Source: Lachnospiraceae bacterium (GTDB lineage Bacteria > Bacillota > Clostridia > Lachnospirales > Lachnospiraceae). From it: DNA of 43,881 nt. This document shows, one piece after another, positions 33,857-42,841 of the stretch. The first letter of the stretch is position 1, and each line of letters begins with the position of its first letter. The translations under genes and the position numbers were made by a program. Location of the stretch: NCBI GenBank assembly GCA_016286555.1, contig JAEETA010000020.1, positions 1 to 43,881 of the forward strand, read 5' to 3'. A model generated the notes under the pieces. The model made no database searches. It worked only from the letters and a program-made list of their open reading frames with translations, and was not told the DNA's origin.

Positions 33857-34001
33857 CCTCGCCGCTGCTCATGCCAACCCGAGCCTTGCAGGGCTGAACT
33901 CGCTGCGCTCAAACACACGCCCTGCTGCGGCTGCGCATTTCGCACCGCTCGCTAAGTGACGACTCGCAGTTGACCGCCTAGGGTATCTGTCTGCCCGAGC
34001 C
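33812..34001. repeat. Long imperfect inverted repeat in the vanZ-tyrA spacer
   Basis: CAGACAGATACCC (33822-33834, inside the last codons of vanZ) pairs perfectly with GGGTATCTGTCTG (33981-33993). GGCGG/CCGCC extends the pairing across a two-base bulge, and GC-rich sequence flanks both arms. A third partial copy, GGGTATCTGTTTG, is at 34111-34123 inside the terminator loop. The 146-bp middle is GC-rich and holds no credible gene. Confidence 0.6.
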
Positions 34002-34097
34002 TTCACAAATCCGCATCATTCAGCGTTTGTATCCACTCACTTTTTCGTGAATGCCTTCTTCATAATCTACTCTGATCGAAGATTATCTCACTCACAT

Positions 34098-34137
34098 AAA
34101 AAGACCCGCCGGGTATCTGTTTGCGGCGGGCCTTTTT
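34098..34137. terminator. Bidirectional terminator between vanZ and tyrA
   Basis: CCCGCCG and CGGCGGG form the stem around a 12-nt loop, with five A on the left and five T on the right. It can end the plus-strand PilZ-VanZ transcript and the minus-strand tyrA transcript. Confidence 0.9.
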
Positions 34138-34144
34138 GTTTCCT

Positions 34145-35233
34145 TTATCCGTGTGTTGTATATGCCTTTGCATTTAAGACTTCGCGAGCTTTATTGAGCC
34201 CCTCTTCGTCCTCAAATTCAACACTCAGATCACCGCCCAAATACTCGCGGTTGTGGAGGATCCCGATGTTCTTAATGGAGATACCGTTGAGGGCAAGGAT
34301 GGTTGCGATAGCAGCAAGGGCGCCCGGCTCATCGGCGATGTCGATGGTGAGAGCATAGCGCACCTTGATGGGTCCGGAGCTGGCGGAGACAAAAGAGTCC
34401 CGGTAGACTCTGGCGTGATCAAAGAGATCATAGAGCTCCGTATCTTCCCGATCTGCGATCTGGGTCCGGATCTCCTGCAGACTGCCGATGTAGGAATCCA
34501 ACAGGCCCAGGATGTTTTCCCCGTTGGTGAGACAGATCTGTTGCCACATCACGGGGGAGGAAGAAGCAATACGGGTAATGTCCTTAAAGCCGCCCGCAGC
34601 CACCAGCTTCATAAGTCCGTCCTCATCGTCGGAAGACTTCACCAGATTCACCAGGGAGGCCGCAATCACATGAGGCAGATGGCTCACACCCGCAACGATA
34701 TAATCATGCTTCTCGCTGCTCATTTCCAGAGGAATGGCGCCCAACAGCAGGATCAGCTCCCGCATTTTTACCACGCGCTCCTTGGGGCATTCAGGCTCCG
34801 GAGTCATAATGTAATATGCATTCTGCAGGAGCTTGCTCTTGGATGCTGCGTAACCGATGCGCTCGGAACCTGCCATGGGGTGTCCGCCGATGAAATTGCT
34901 CTGCAGTCCTGCTTCCGTCACGGCCTTGTGGATGGGTTCCTTCACGCTGCCCACATCCGTCAGAATGGCATCCTCGCGAATGCAGCCCTTCAGCGCCAGC
35001 AGATTCTCATCATTTTTCTGCACAGGAGCACAGAGGAAGATCATGTCGCAATCTGCGAAATAATGCCCGATCTCCGGCGCAGCCGCCTGGATGACCCCTT
35101 CCTGCAATGCAGCCTCGGTGGCTTCCCTGCGGATGTCATATGCGCAGATCCAGGCGTCCTCCACCTGTTCGTGAATGGCCTTGGCAATGGAGCCTCCGAT
35201 GAGTCCCAGGCCGATAAATCCGAATTTGTTCAA
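34145..35233 (-). CDS. tyrA: Prephenate dehydrogenase with C-terminal ACT domain
   Basis: About 362 aa. The NAD-binding motif GLGLIGGSIA lies just after the start, the TyrA core includes GHPMAGSERIGY and HDYIVAGVSHLPHV, and an ACT domain (YALTIDIADEPGALAAIATIL) occupies the last 75 residues. The enzyme oxidises prephenate to 4-hydroxyphenylpyruvate for tyrosine synthesis, and the ACT domain probably senses tyrosine. The TTG at 35233 (giving NKFGFIGLG) is chosen because GGGAG lies 9 bp upstream and the family begins at this point. The ATG at 35263 has its purine stretch only 1 bp away. It is the last gene of the pheST-queA run, so aromatic amino acid supply and Phe-tRNA charging are grouped. 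Confidence 0.93.
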   Translation of the reverse strand: MNKFGFIGLGLIGGSIAKAIHEQVEDAWICAYDIRREATEAALQEGVIQAAAPEIGHYFADCDMIFLCAPVQKNDENLLALKGCIREDAILTDVGSVKEPIHKAVTEAGLQSNFIGGHPMAGSERIGYAASKSKLLQNAYYIMTPEPECPKERVVKMRELILLLGAIPLEMSSEKHDYIVAGVSHLPHVIAASLVNLVKSSDDEDGLMKLVAAGGFKDITRIASSSPVMWQQICLTNGENILGLLDSYIGSLQEIRTQIADREDTELYDLFDHARVYRDSFVSASSGPIKVRYALTIDIADEPGALAAIATILALNGISIKNIGILHNREYLGGDLSVEFEDEEGLNKAREVLNAKAYTTHG

Positions 35234-35301
35234 AATAGCTTTCTCCCGCCGGATTCCCGGCATTCCCCTAATCTGTCGTCAAGCCAAATCTGACGCTTGT
35301 A

Positions 35302-36351
35302 TCATTTTTTATCAAAATCTGCGATAAAGCAGGCATCACCGAAGGAGAAGAAACGGTATCTCTCACGCACTGCCTCTTCATAAGCGGCAAGAACGTTCTC
35401 TCTGCCTGCGAAGGCGGAAACCAGCATGATCAGCGTGGATTCCGGCAGATGGAAATTGGTGATGAGTCCGTCCAGCACCTTAAAACGGTAGCCGGGATAA
35501 ATAAAGATCTCGGTGTCCGCGGAGCCTGCCTGAACGATGCCGTTCTCATCCGCAGCGCTCTCCAGAGTCCTGCAGCTGGTGGTGCCCACGCAGATGATGC
35601 GTCCGCCCGCAGCCTTGGTGGCATTGATCTCCGCAGCAGCTTCCGGTGTCACCTGATACCACTCGGAATGCATGTGGTGATCCGTGATCACATCCTCTTT
35701 CACGGGGCGGAAGGTGCCCAGTCCTACGTGGAGTGTCACATAGGTAAGTCCGATGCCCTGCGCTTCCAGCGCTTTCAGGAGCTCCGGGGTAAAATGCAAC
35801 CCTGCGGTAGGTGCCGCAGCGGAGCCGTCGTAACGGGCATACACCGTCTGATAACGCTGCTTGTCCTGAAGCTTGTGAGTAATGTAAGGAGGCAGAGGCA
35901 TTTCTCCCAGAGCATCCAGCACCTCTTCGAAGATGCCTTCGTAATGGAACTCGATGCGGCGGTTCCCGTCCTCCAGGACTTCCAGTACCGTGGCGGTAAG
36001 TCTTCCGTCACCGAACTCCAGGTTCTGGCCCGGGAGGCATTTCTTTCCCGGTTTTACCAGGGTCTCCCACACATCCTTTTCCAGCCTGCGGAGCAACAGC
36101 ACTTCCACAGCGCCGCCGGTGCCGGCTCTCCTGCCGATGAGTCTGGCAGGAATGACACGGGTGTTGTTCAGTACCAGGCGATCGCCGGGACGAAGGAAGG
36201 ATCCCAGATCCCGGAAGATCTCGTGCCGCACCGCACCCGTATTTTTATCCAAAAGCAAGAGCCTGCTGGAGGAACGATCCTCCAGCGGGTCCTGTGCGAT
36301 GAGCTCCGGAGGGAGCTCATAAAAGTAGTCAGATTTACGTAAAGGTTCCAT
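35302..36351 (-). CDS. queA: tRNA preQ1(34) S-adenosylmethionine ribosyltransferase-isomerase
   Basis: 349 aa, full length for the family. It opens [20 protein letters not shown] and has [19 protein letters not shown] and [11 protein letters not shown], all typical of QueA. The enzyme transfers and isomerises the ribosyl part of SAM onto 7-aminomethyl-7-deazaguanine in tRNA to make epoxyqueuosine. No tgt or other queuosine gene is present in the window. It starts 16 bp after the aminopeptidase gene with only a weak AAAGAAAG ribosome site, so translation may depend on the upstream gene. Confidence 0.97.
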   Translation of the reverse strand: MEPLRKSDYFYELPPELIAQDPLEDRSSSRLLLLDKNTGAVRHEIFRDLGSFLRPGDRLVLNNTRVIPARLIGRRAGTGGAVEVLLLRRLEKDVWETLVKPGKKCLPGQNLEFGDGRLTATVLEVLEDGNRRIEFHYEGIFEEVLDALGEMPLPPYITHKLQDKQRYQTVYARYDGSAAAPTAGLHFTPELLKALEAQGIGLTYVTLHVGLGTFRPVKEDVITDHHMHSEWYQVTPEAAAEINATKAAGGRIICVGTTSCRTLESAADENGIVQAGSADTEIFIYPGYRFKVLDGLITNFHLPESTLIMLVSAFAGRENVLAAYEEAVRERYRFFSFGDACFIADFDKK

Positions 36352-36367
36352 GCTTAAAGTTCTTTCT

Positions 36368-37786
36368 TTAGATCGTTACGCCCTTTGCGAAGGATACATA
36401 GCCGCGATAGGTCTCGTAGATGTCAGCCTTGCTGGTAGCCTCCCAGGGAGCGTGCATGTTCAGCACTGCGATACCCGCATCAATGACATTCATGCCGTAC
36501 AGTGCCAGGATGTATGCGATGGTGCCGCCGCCACCCTGATCCACCTTGCCCAGCTCGGCGAACTGATAGTTGATCTCATCCGCATCCAGTACGCTGCGGA
36601 TATGAGCGATATACTCTGCGTTTGCATCGTTGGAGCCGCTCTTTCCTCTGGAGCCGGTGTACTTGTTAAAGACCATACCTGCGCCCATATATGCTGCGTT
36701 CTTCTTCTCAAAGACGCCGTCATAGAGAGGATCGTAGCCGGCAGAGACATCGCTGGAAAGCATAGCACTGCGTGCCAGGGTTCTGCGAAGGTTCAGCTCG
36801 GAGAAGTCACCGGTGAGGTTCAGCAGTTCCGCCACAGCGTTTGCAAAGAACTGGGACTGCATACCGGTAGCGCCCACAGAACCGATTTCCTCCTTGTCCA
36901 CCAGGATGCAGCAGACGGTACGGTCCAGGGACTTGGGCAGATCCAGCATTGCCTGCAGAGAGGTGAAAGCACAGACTCTGTCGTCCTGTCCGTAGCCCAG
37001 CACCAGGCTTCTGTCAAAGCCCGCATCTCTTGCCTTACCTGCGGGAACCACTTCGATCTCTGCAGAGAGGAAATCCTCCTCCTCGATGCCGTACTGTTTC
37101 TTCAGAATATCCAGAACGCCTGCCTTGACTGCGTCCTTGGTCTCTTCCTTCTCTTCCCCCTTCTTGCCCTTGGTGATCTGGATGGGGCGATGTCCAACGA
37201 TGATGTCCAGCGCTTCGCCTTCCACCACCTTTGCTCCCTTCTTCTCCAGCTGGTCCTGAGACAGATGGATCAGCAGATCGGAGACGAAAAATACGGGATC
37301 ATCCTCGTCCTCACCGATGCAGACCTCTGCGGTGGTGCCGTCCTTCTTGACGATGACGCCGTGGAGTGCCAGGGGCAGGGTCACCCACTGATACTTCTTG
37401 ATGCCGCCGTAGTAGTGGGTATCCAGGTAAGCCATCTCTCCTGCTTCATACAGGGGATTGCACTTGATATCCATGCGGGGGCTGTCCAGGTGTGCGCCCA
37501 GAATGTTCATGCCCTCTGCCAGGGGCTTCTTGCCCATCTGGAAGAGCACAATGGACTTGTTCATCATGACGGAGTAAACCTTGTCGCCTGCCTTCACTTT
37601 TTTCCCTGCGGCAATGAGGCTCTCCAGTTCCTTGTAACCGGCTGCCTCGGCTGCGTTCACCACATAGTCAACGCACTCGCGCTCTGTCTTGCACTTGCTG
37701 ATAAATTCCTTGTAGTTTTCGCAGACGGCGTCCAGCTTCTTCAGATCCGCTGCCTTGTACTTTTTCCAGGTATTGGTATGTTCCAT
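36368..37786 (-). CDS. M18-family aspartyl aminopeptidase
   Basis: 472 aa. This is a dinuclear zinc aminopeptidase of family M18. [11 protein letters not shown] holds the first metal His and catalytic Asp, DKEEIGS the general base and metal Glu, and [11 protein letters not shown] the last metal His. It removes N-terminal acidic or other residues from peptides in the cytoplasm as a large oligomer. The start at 37786 has AGGAGG five bases upstream; the longer reading frame to 37873 would run into a strong hairpin. It lies between pheT and queA in one direction. Confidence 0.95.
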   Translation of the reverse strand: MEHTNTWKKYKAADLKKLDAVCENYKEFISKCKTERECVDYVVNAAEAAGYKELESLIAAGKKVKAGDKVYSVMMNKSIVLFQMGKKPLAEGMNILGAHLDSPRMDIKCNPLYEAGEMAYLDTHYYGGIKKYQWVTLPLALHGVIVKKDGTTAEVCIGEDEDDPVFFVSDLLIHLSQDQLEKKGAKVVEGEALDIIVGHRPIQITKGKKGEEKEETKDAVKAGVLDILKKQYGIEEEDFLSAEIEVVPAGKARDAGFDRSLVLGYGQDDRVCAFTSLQAMLDLPKSLDRTVCCILVDKEEIGSVGATGMQSQFFANAVAELLNLTGDFSELNLRRTLARSAMLSSDVSAGYDPLYDGVFEKKNAAYMGAGMVFNKYTGSRGKSGSNDANAEYIAHIRSVLDADEINYQFAELGKVDQGGGGTIAYILALYGMNVIDAGIAVLNMHAPWEATSKADIYETYRGYVSFAKGVTI

Positions 37787-37845
37787 GTTTTCCTCCTGTG
37801 CCCACAATTTTTCAGGCTGATATTTTATGATTCTTATGCAGAACT

Positions 37846-37874
37846 GTTGGGGGCAAATGAATTTTGCCCCCAAC
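37846..37874. other. Perfect hairpin between pheT and the M18 aminopeptidase gene
   Basis: GTTGGGGGCAAA (37846-37857) pairs with TTTGCCCCCAAC (37863-37874) in a 12-bp perfect stem with a 5-nt loop. On the minus strand it is not followed by a T-run, so it is a poor terminator. It may slow or process the transcript downstream of pheT. Confidence 0.7.
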
Positions 37875-37886
37875 CTGTTTTACTGC

Positions 37887-40304
37887 TTAGGATCTGAGTT
37901 CGATGCCCAGGCTCTCCAGGCCGTTCAGGATCTTCTTCATGGCGCCGGTGATGTCCGCATCCTCCAGGGTACGGTCCTTGGCACGGAAGGTGAGCTTGTA
38001 GGCCATGGACTTGTAGCCGGTGAGGATCTGTGCGCCCTCGTAGACATCGAAGAGTTTGCACTCCTCCAGGATCTTGCCGCCACGCTGCTCGATGACTTCC
38101 TCGATCTGGCCTGCGGTAACGGTCTTGGGTACCACCATGGACAGATCTCTGGACACTGCAGGGAAACGGGCGATGCCTTCGTATCTGTGATCGAAGGAAG
38201 TGAAAGGAACCACTGCAGGCATATCCAGCACTGCAACATAAACCTTGTCACCGATGTCATAATTATCGCAGACCTGAGGATGAAGTTCACCCAGGAAACC
38301 GATCTTCTCACCCTTATAGGTGATGACGGCCTGTCTGCCGGGATGCAGGAAAGGAAGACTGCCGTCTGCAGTGTAGGTTCTCTTTTCGGAGAGGCCCACG
38401 CTGTCCAGGAACTCTTCCACCACACCCTTCATGGTGAAGAAATCACCGTCGCCGTAGAAGCCCAGCGTAAACTGCATCCGCTCATCGGGATAGTCGGTAA
38501 CGGGTACGGACTTGGGAAGGTAGACATTGCCCAGCTCGTAGAGACGGACATTCGCATTCCGGCGGTTAAAGTTGGTAGCCAGACTGGTCAGGATACCGTT
38601 CAGGGAAACGGTACGCATGACGGAGAAATCCTCACCCAAAGGATTGGAAATGGTCACGGTCTGACGAAGCGGGCTGTCTGCAGGGATCAGCAGCTTATCG
38701 AACACCTTGGGGCTCTCGAAGGAGTACACATATGCCTGGGAGAAACCACAATACTCTGCGATGTCCCTTGCCTTTGCTTCCACGCGAAGCTTGTGAGGAA
38801 GGCCTCCCAGAGCGTTGCCCCCGGGAAGGGTGGTAGGGATCTTGTCATAGCCGAAGAATCTGGCAACTTCCTCAGCCAGGTCCGCCTGTCCCACCAGATC
38901 CTGGCGGAAGGAAGGAATGGTGAGGGTCCGAGCGGAAGCATCATACACCAGCTCCAACTTCTCGAAGATGGTGATCATATCCTCTTCGGAAATATCGGTA
39001 CCCAACAGAGCGTTGTACTTGTCGGGGCGGAAAGGCAGGACTCTGAGATCTGCCAGAGGCTCCTTCACATCTACGATGCCGCCGACAACTTCGCCGCAGC
39101 CCAGCTCCTCGATGAGCTGGCAGGCGCGGTTGATGGCAACCTCTGCGTTTCTGGGATCCAGGCCCTTCTCAAAGATACCGGATGCATCGGTACGCAGGCC
39201 GGCACGCTTAGCGGATTTACGGATGTTGGAACCGATGAAGGTAGCTGCCTCGAAGAGGACGGTATCCACGTCGTCGGTGATCATGGAATTCTCACCGCCC
39301 ATGATACCTGCCAGACCTACGGGCTTCTCGCCGTCGCAGATCATCAGCATGCCGCTGTCCAGCTTTCTGGTCTGACCATCCAAAGTGACAAACTCGTCAC
39401 CATCATTCGCTCTCTTAACAATGATCTTCTTTCCTGCGATGGTAGACAGATCATAAGCGTGCATGGGCTGTCCCAGCTCCACCATCACGTAGTTGGTGAT
39501 GTCCACCAGGTTGTTGATGGGACGGATGCCGCTGGCAGCCAGGCGTCTCTGCATCCACTTGGGAGAGGGAGCAATCTTTACATTTTTCACGACTCTCGCG
39601 GTATAACGAGGGCACAGGTCGGGATCCTTTACCTCCACGGAAATGTAGGAACCCGCATCCTCGTCATTTCCGGTCTCCTTGATGACGGGAGGTACAAAGG
39701 GAAGCTTGAAAGTAGCAGCAACCTCTCTGGCGATGCCCAGCAGGCTGTAGCAGTCCACACGGTTCGAAGTGATCTCATACTCAAAAATGGTATCGTGCAT
39801 GCCCAGAAGCTCTACGGCATCGGCGCCCACCTCGGTATCCTCGGGGAAGACGTAAAGACCATCCTCGGGCTGCTCGGGATAGAAGTTCCGGTCACTGCCC
39901 AGCTCCTCGATGGAGCACATCATACCGGCACTGGGAACTCCACGAAGCTTGCCTGCCTTGATGGGGACCCCATTCTCGGGAAGGGGAGATCCGTCATGAC
40001 CTCCTGCAACCTTACCTCCGTCCAGAACCACGGGAACCTTCATACCCACCTCTGCGTTGGGTGCGCCGGTAACGATCTGGATCACTTCGCTGCCGATATT
40101 TACCTGGCAGACCACCAGCTTGTCGGCATCGGGATGACGCTCGATGGATTCGATCTGACCCACCACGATCTTCTCCAGATTCTTATCTCTTCTCTCATAC
40201 CCTTCCACCTTGGTACCGGTGAGGGTCATTGCATCCATATATTCCTGATCGGTGCACTTCAGATCCGGCACATATGCTTTGATCCATGATAATGCGGTAT
40301 TCAT
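37887..40304 (-). CDS. pheT: Phenylalanyl-tRNA synthetase beta subunit
   Basis: 805 aa. In order: an N-terminal EMAP/tRNA-binding domain (VVGQIESIERHPDADKL), the B3/B4 editing region, B5, the catalytic-like core (LVGQADLAEEVARFFGYDKI) and the C-terminal FDX-ACB domain that contacts the tRNA anticodon (DRTLEDADITGAMKKIL). It pairs with PheS as an alpha2-beta2 enzyme. AGGAGG lies about 11 bp before the ATG, a little far. Unlike the usual tight pheS-pheT junction, 210 bp of hairpin-rich DNA separate the two genes. Confidence 0.98.
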   Translation of the reverse strand: MNTALSWIKAYVPDLKCTDQEYMDAMTLTGTKVEGYERRDKNLEKIVVGQIESIERHPDADKLVVCQVNIGSEVIQIVTGAPNAEVGMKVPVVLDGGKVAGGHDGSPLPENGVPIKAGKLRGVPSAGMMCSIEELGSDRNFYPEQPEDGLYVFPEDTEVGADAVELLGMHDTIFEYEITSNRVDCYSLLGIAREVAATFKLPFVPPVIKETGNDEDAGSYISVEVKDPDLCPRYTARVVKNVKIAPSPKWMQRRLAASGIRPINNLVDITNYVMVELGQPMHAYDLSTIAGKKIIVKRANDGDEFVTLDGQTRKLDSGMLMICDGEKPVGLAGIMGGENSMITDDVDTVLFEAATFIGSNIRKSAKRAGLRTDASGIFEKGLDPRNAEVAINRACQLIEELGCGEVVGGIVDVKEPLADLRVLPFRPDKYNALLGTDISEEDMITIFEKLELVYDASARTLTIPSFRQDLVGQADLAEEVARFFGYDKIPTTLPGGNALGGLPHKLRVEAKARDIAEYCGFSQAYVYSFESPKVFDKLLIPADSPLRQTVTISNPLGEDFSVMRTVSLNGILTSLATNFNRRNANVRLYELGNVYLPKSVPVTDYPDERMQFTLGFYGDGDFFTMKGVVEEFLDSVGLSEKRTYTADGSLPFLHPGRQAVITYKGEKIGFLGELHPQVCDNYDIGDKVYVAVLDMPAVVPFTSFDHRYEGIARFPAVSRDLSMVVPKTVTAGQIEEVIEQRGGKILEECKLFDVYEGAQILTGYKSMAYKLTFRAKDRTLEDADITGAMKKILNGLESLGIELRS

Positions 40305-40354
40305 AACGCTATTTTCCTCCTGTTGGATTCACTCTATGTTAATCATTTTTGCTT

Positions 40355-40494
40355 CGGATGGCTCGTTTCTTCGAAACTTTCGCCATCCGCCCAAAATTCG
40401 CAATCCGCTGTTTTTCTTTGAAAAACGCTACTTGCTCATTTTCGGCAGGGTCTCAAATTCACAACGCTCCGCTTGCAAGCAAGCGATCGTTGTG
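40355..40494 (-). other. Three hairpins in the pheS-pheT spacer
   Basis: The 210-bp gap (40305-40514) has no gene. It holds three inverted repeats. The first is CGGATGGC (40355-40362) with GCCATCCG (40382-40389), with an inner GTTTC/GAAAC stem. The second is GTTTTTC with GAAAAAC (40410-40426). The third is CACAACG with CGTTGTG (40460-40494), with an inner GCTTG/CAAGC. None has a terminator T-run. Confidence 0.65.
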
Positions 40495-40514
40495 ATCTTG
40501 ATCCCCTCGCAACG

Positions 40515-41534
40515 TTAAAATTGTTTGAGGAACCGATAATCGTTCTCGTACAGGAGTCTCATATCATCGATCTCATACTTTAACAGCGCGATGCGCTCCA
40601 GACCTACGCCGAATGCAAAGCCGGTGTATTCCTCGGGATCGATGTGACACATCTCCAGCACATGGGGATGCACCATACCGCAGCCCAGAATCTCGATCCA
40701 GCCTTCGCCCTTGCAGAATCTGCAGCCCTTGCCGCCGCACTTAAAGCAGCTCACATCCATCTCGGCGCTGGGCTCGGTGAAGGGGAAGTGATGGGGACGG
40801 AACTTTACCTTGGTCTCCGCACCGAACATCTGCTGTGCAAAAGCAACCAGCGTACCCTTCAGATCCGCAAAGGTAATATTTTTATCAATGACCAGTCCCT
40901 CTACCTGATGGAAGGAAGGGGAATGGGTGGCATCCACTTCATCTGCGCGGAACACGCGTCCGGGAGAAATCATACGGATGGGAAGCTTACCCTTCTCCAT
41001 CTCATGGACCTGAGCGCCGGAAGTCTGGGTTCTCAGCAGGATGTCGCCGTTGACATAGAAAGTATCCTGCTCATCCTTGGCGGGATGATCCGCAGGGATG
41101 TTCAGAGCTTCGAAATTGTAATAATCCTTCTCCACCTCGGGGCCTTCCACCACTTCATAGCCCATGCCGATGAAGACGCGCTCGATCTCTTCCAGGGCGA
41201 TGGTATTGGGGTGACGATGGCCCAGCTGCATCTTCTGAGCGGGCAGGGTGACGTCAATGGTCTCAGCCTTCAGACGCTCGGCGCGCAGAGCGCTCTCCAG
41301 CGATTTCTTCGCCTCTTCCAGAACGTTCTCGATCTCGGCGCGGGTGTCGTTGACCATCTGACCGACCTTGGGACGATCCTCGGGAGCAACGTCCTTCATG
41401 GACTTCAGAATATTGGTGAGTTCTCCCTTTTTGCCCAGGATGGCAACGCGGATCTCGTTCAGCTTCTCGGGAGAAGTAGCCTCCTTGATCTGATCCATGG
41501 CTTGCTGCCGGATCGCATTTAATGCTTCTTTCAT
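40515..41534 (-). CDS. pheS: Phenylalanyl-tRNA synthetase alpha subunit
   Basis: 339 aa, class II catalytic subunit. An N-terminal coiled coil (residues 1-90) binds the tRNA, then come motif 2 (FRADEVDATHSPSFHQVEG) and motif 3 (GFAFGVGLERIALLKY). A cysteine cluster (CFKCGGKGCRFCKGEGW) interrupts the region before motif 3, as in many Firmicutes PheS. The ATG overlaps the stop of the YihY-family gene by 4 bp (ATGA), so translation is probably coupled. No T-box leader directly precedes it; the nearest leader RNA lies before the YihY gene. Confidence 0.98.
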   Translation of the reverse strand: MKEALNAIRQQAMDQIKEATSPEKLNEIRVAILGKKGELTNILKSMKDVAPEDRPKVGQMVNDTRAEIENVLEEAKKSLESALRAERLKAETIDVTLPAQKMQLGHRHPNTIALEEIERVFIGMGYEVVEGPEVEKDYYNFEALNIPADHPAKDEQDTFYVNGDILLRTQTSGAQVHEMEKGKLPIRMISPGRVFRADEVDATHSPSFHQVEGLVIDKNITFADLKGTLVAFAQQMFGAETKVKFRPHHFPFTEPSAEMDVSCFKCGGKGCRFCKGEGWIEILGCGMVHPHVLEMCHIDPEEYTGFAFGVGLERIALLKYEIDDMRLLYENDYRFLKQF

Positions 41535-42439
41535 TTGACGTTTTCTCCATTCCCCGGGTCCGTCTCGGGCGCTGGGCCGGCTGCGGACGCGGATTTTTTC
41601 TTCTTTTTATTCGGATAAACCAGCACCAGATTGATGGGCCGGAAATATCGATTTAAATAGGCGCATACCAGGAAAAGGTACATACAGCCGTAGAGCCAGA
41701 GCATGGTGATCACCAGGGTGGTCATGCTGCCGTAGAGGGACAGATATTTCGACGTGCTCACGTAGAGGGAGAACACGTAGGAAAAAACAGTCCACATAAT
41801 GGCTGCCAGCAGGGCTCCGGGAAGCTGCTCCCGGTATTTTAATTTTGCATTGGGCAAAAACCTGTAAAGCGCCGCAAACAGGAAGGTGAGCAGGAGCACC
41901 GAATACAGCGCCCTGGGCCGCATCACCGTATCGATCAGCGGTTGCACCACCGAAGGATTCACACTCTTCACCCGCTCCAGAAGCCTGTCGCCGAAGACCA
42001 GCACCACCAGGGACAGGATCAGTCCCGCCAGCAGGATAGTTGTATAAAAACAGCTCCAGAGGCGGATCACCAGCATATTTCGCTGCTCTTTCACATGATT
42101 GATCCGGTTTAACCCCTGGACCAGCGCCATCACGCCCTTTCCCGCAGACCACAGGGTCGCAAAAATGGAAATGGTGACGATGCCCGCAGAGGAATCGTAC
42201 ACCTGCCGGATGATGCTGTCCAGCACGCCGTCCATGGCGTCCGGGGACCATTCCAGCACCGCCTTCAGCAGGAAGTCCTCCGTAAGAGGTGTATAGGGGA
42301 GTATACCACAGATCAAAGCGATCATGGGAACAAACGAGAGTATGAGGAAAAATGAGGAACTGGCGGCGTAAGAAGGAATGTCCTTGCCCCGGATCCGCAA
42401 GGAAAAATTCCTGCAGATTTCGAATAGTTCTTTCTTCAT
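41531..42439 (-). CDS. YihY/BrkB-family membrane protein
   Basis: About 302 aa with six transmembrane helices. The family pattern is clear: DIPSYAASSSFFLILSFVP near the start, ATLWSAGKGVMALVQGLNRI in the centre and LWLYGCMYLFLVCAYLN near the end, then a Lys-rich cytoplasmic tail. It was once annotated ribonuclease BN, but that was a mistake and its function is unknown. The ATG at 42439 is chosen because the alternative GTG at 42475 lies inside the stem of a rho-independent terminator; a short GGAAG lies 3 bp before the ATG. It is the first gene ahead of pheS-pheT, preceded by the structured RNA. Confidence 0.9.
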   Translation of the reverse strand: MKKELFEICRNFSLRIRGKDIPSYAASSSFFLILSFVPMIALICGILPYTPLTEDFLLKAVLEWSPDAMDGVLDSIIRQVYDSSAGIVTISIFATLWSAGKGVMALVQGLNRINHVKEQRNMLVIRLWSCFYTTILLAGLILSLVVLVFGDRLLERVKSVNPSVVQPLIDTVMRPRALYSVLLLTFLFAALYRFLPNAKLKYREQLPGALLAAIMWTVFSYVFSLYVSTSKYLSLYGSMTTLVITMLWLYGCMYLFLVCAYLNRYFRPINLVLVYPNKKKKKSASAAGPAPETDPGNGENVK

Positions 42440-42454
42440 AACTTCCACACACAG

Positions 42455-42480
42455 AAAAAAGGAGCGACTTTTCACCGCTC
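42455..42480 (-). terminator. Rho-independent terminator of the structured RNA
   Basis: GAGCG (from 42480) pairs with CGCTC (to 42462) and is followed on the minus strand by TTTTTT (42460-42455). Flanking A and T runs lengthen the stem with one bulged base. Confidence 0.8.
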
Positions 42481-42685
42481 TTTTCTTCGCAATAACCTAC
42501 CGGTTACGCCCTCGGCCGAACCTTTTGCCTTTTGACGCCTAGCCAAAGCCAGGTGGGTGACCGCAGCGATGGTTTTTGCATCCCCGACCTCAGGAAGGCG
42601 AGGCTCCGCAGCTGCCATGCGATATAGGAATCCCGTGAAAGGTAAATGTAGGTTCAAAAATTTCAAAAGGTAGGGCTCCGGGTTG
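42455..42685 (-). ncRNA. Unidentified structured RNA, about 230 nt (stand-alone or leader of yihY-pheST)
   Basis: A strong minus-strand promoter starts the RNA and a hairpin with six T ends it. The 5' and 3' ends pair: CCTACC with GGTAGG, and GCAA with TTGC further out. Inside, GAACCT pairs with AGGTTC and CCTTT with AAAGG, leaving a large internal loop rich in A and U on the 5' side. The apex holds further hairpins, for example CCTGGC/GCTAGG and CCTC/GAGG. Closing stem, big asymmetric bubble and upper stem recall 6S RNA in plan, but I cannot match conserved 6S residues. The terminator sits 16 bp before the YihY ATG, which also suits an attenuator. A frame starting at a TTG would encode a short peptide with three Phe codons in its first 13 positions. 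Confidence 0.65.
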
Positions 42686-42690
42686 CCTTT

Positions 42691-42719
42691 ATTATATAAG
42701 ATGTGTTTTTTTATAGCAA
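42691..42719 (-). promoter_or_regulatory. Promoter of the structured RNA
   Basis: TTGCTA (42719-42714) and consensus TATAAT (42696-42691) are spaced exactly 17 bp on the minus strand. Transcription should begin near 42685. From here to 42840 the DNA is AT-rich with no visible gene. Confidence 0.85.
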
Positions 42720-42841
42720 CCTTTTTTCAAGGATATTCAGAAGTTTTTAGAAAATTCAGGCTTTATTCAGAATTCTTTTTTGTTGATAAAAAAAGTGGGA
42801 GAAACTTAACATTTTCGCTTTTCCTTTTTCGGTCTGTCGGG

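Noticed and set aside
41531-42439. Ribonuclease BN annotation of the YihY-family protein.
   Set aside because: The family name came from an old misassignment; the protein is a polytopic membrane protein without nuclease motifs.
42472-42666. A 64-codon minus-strand frame over the structured RNA.
   Set aside because: It starts at TTG, spans self-pairing RNA, and its stop falls inside the terminator stem. It is not called as a protein gene, though a short leader peptide is kept as a hypothesis.
42455-42690. T-box leader for pheS-pheT.
   Set aside because: No UGGN T-box sequence, AGUA bulge or stem I signature could be found, and yihY lies between the RNA and pheS.
42661-42690. Plus-strand fragment GGTAGGGCTCCGGGTTGCC resembling the 3' part of a c-di-GMP-I riboswitch.
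   Set aside because: The upstream conserved parts (the GGGCAAACC-like and GACGCAAAG-like segments) are missing, and the segment is the 5' end of the minus-strand RNA.
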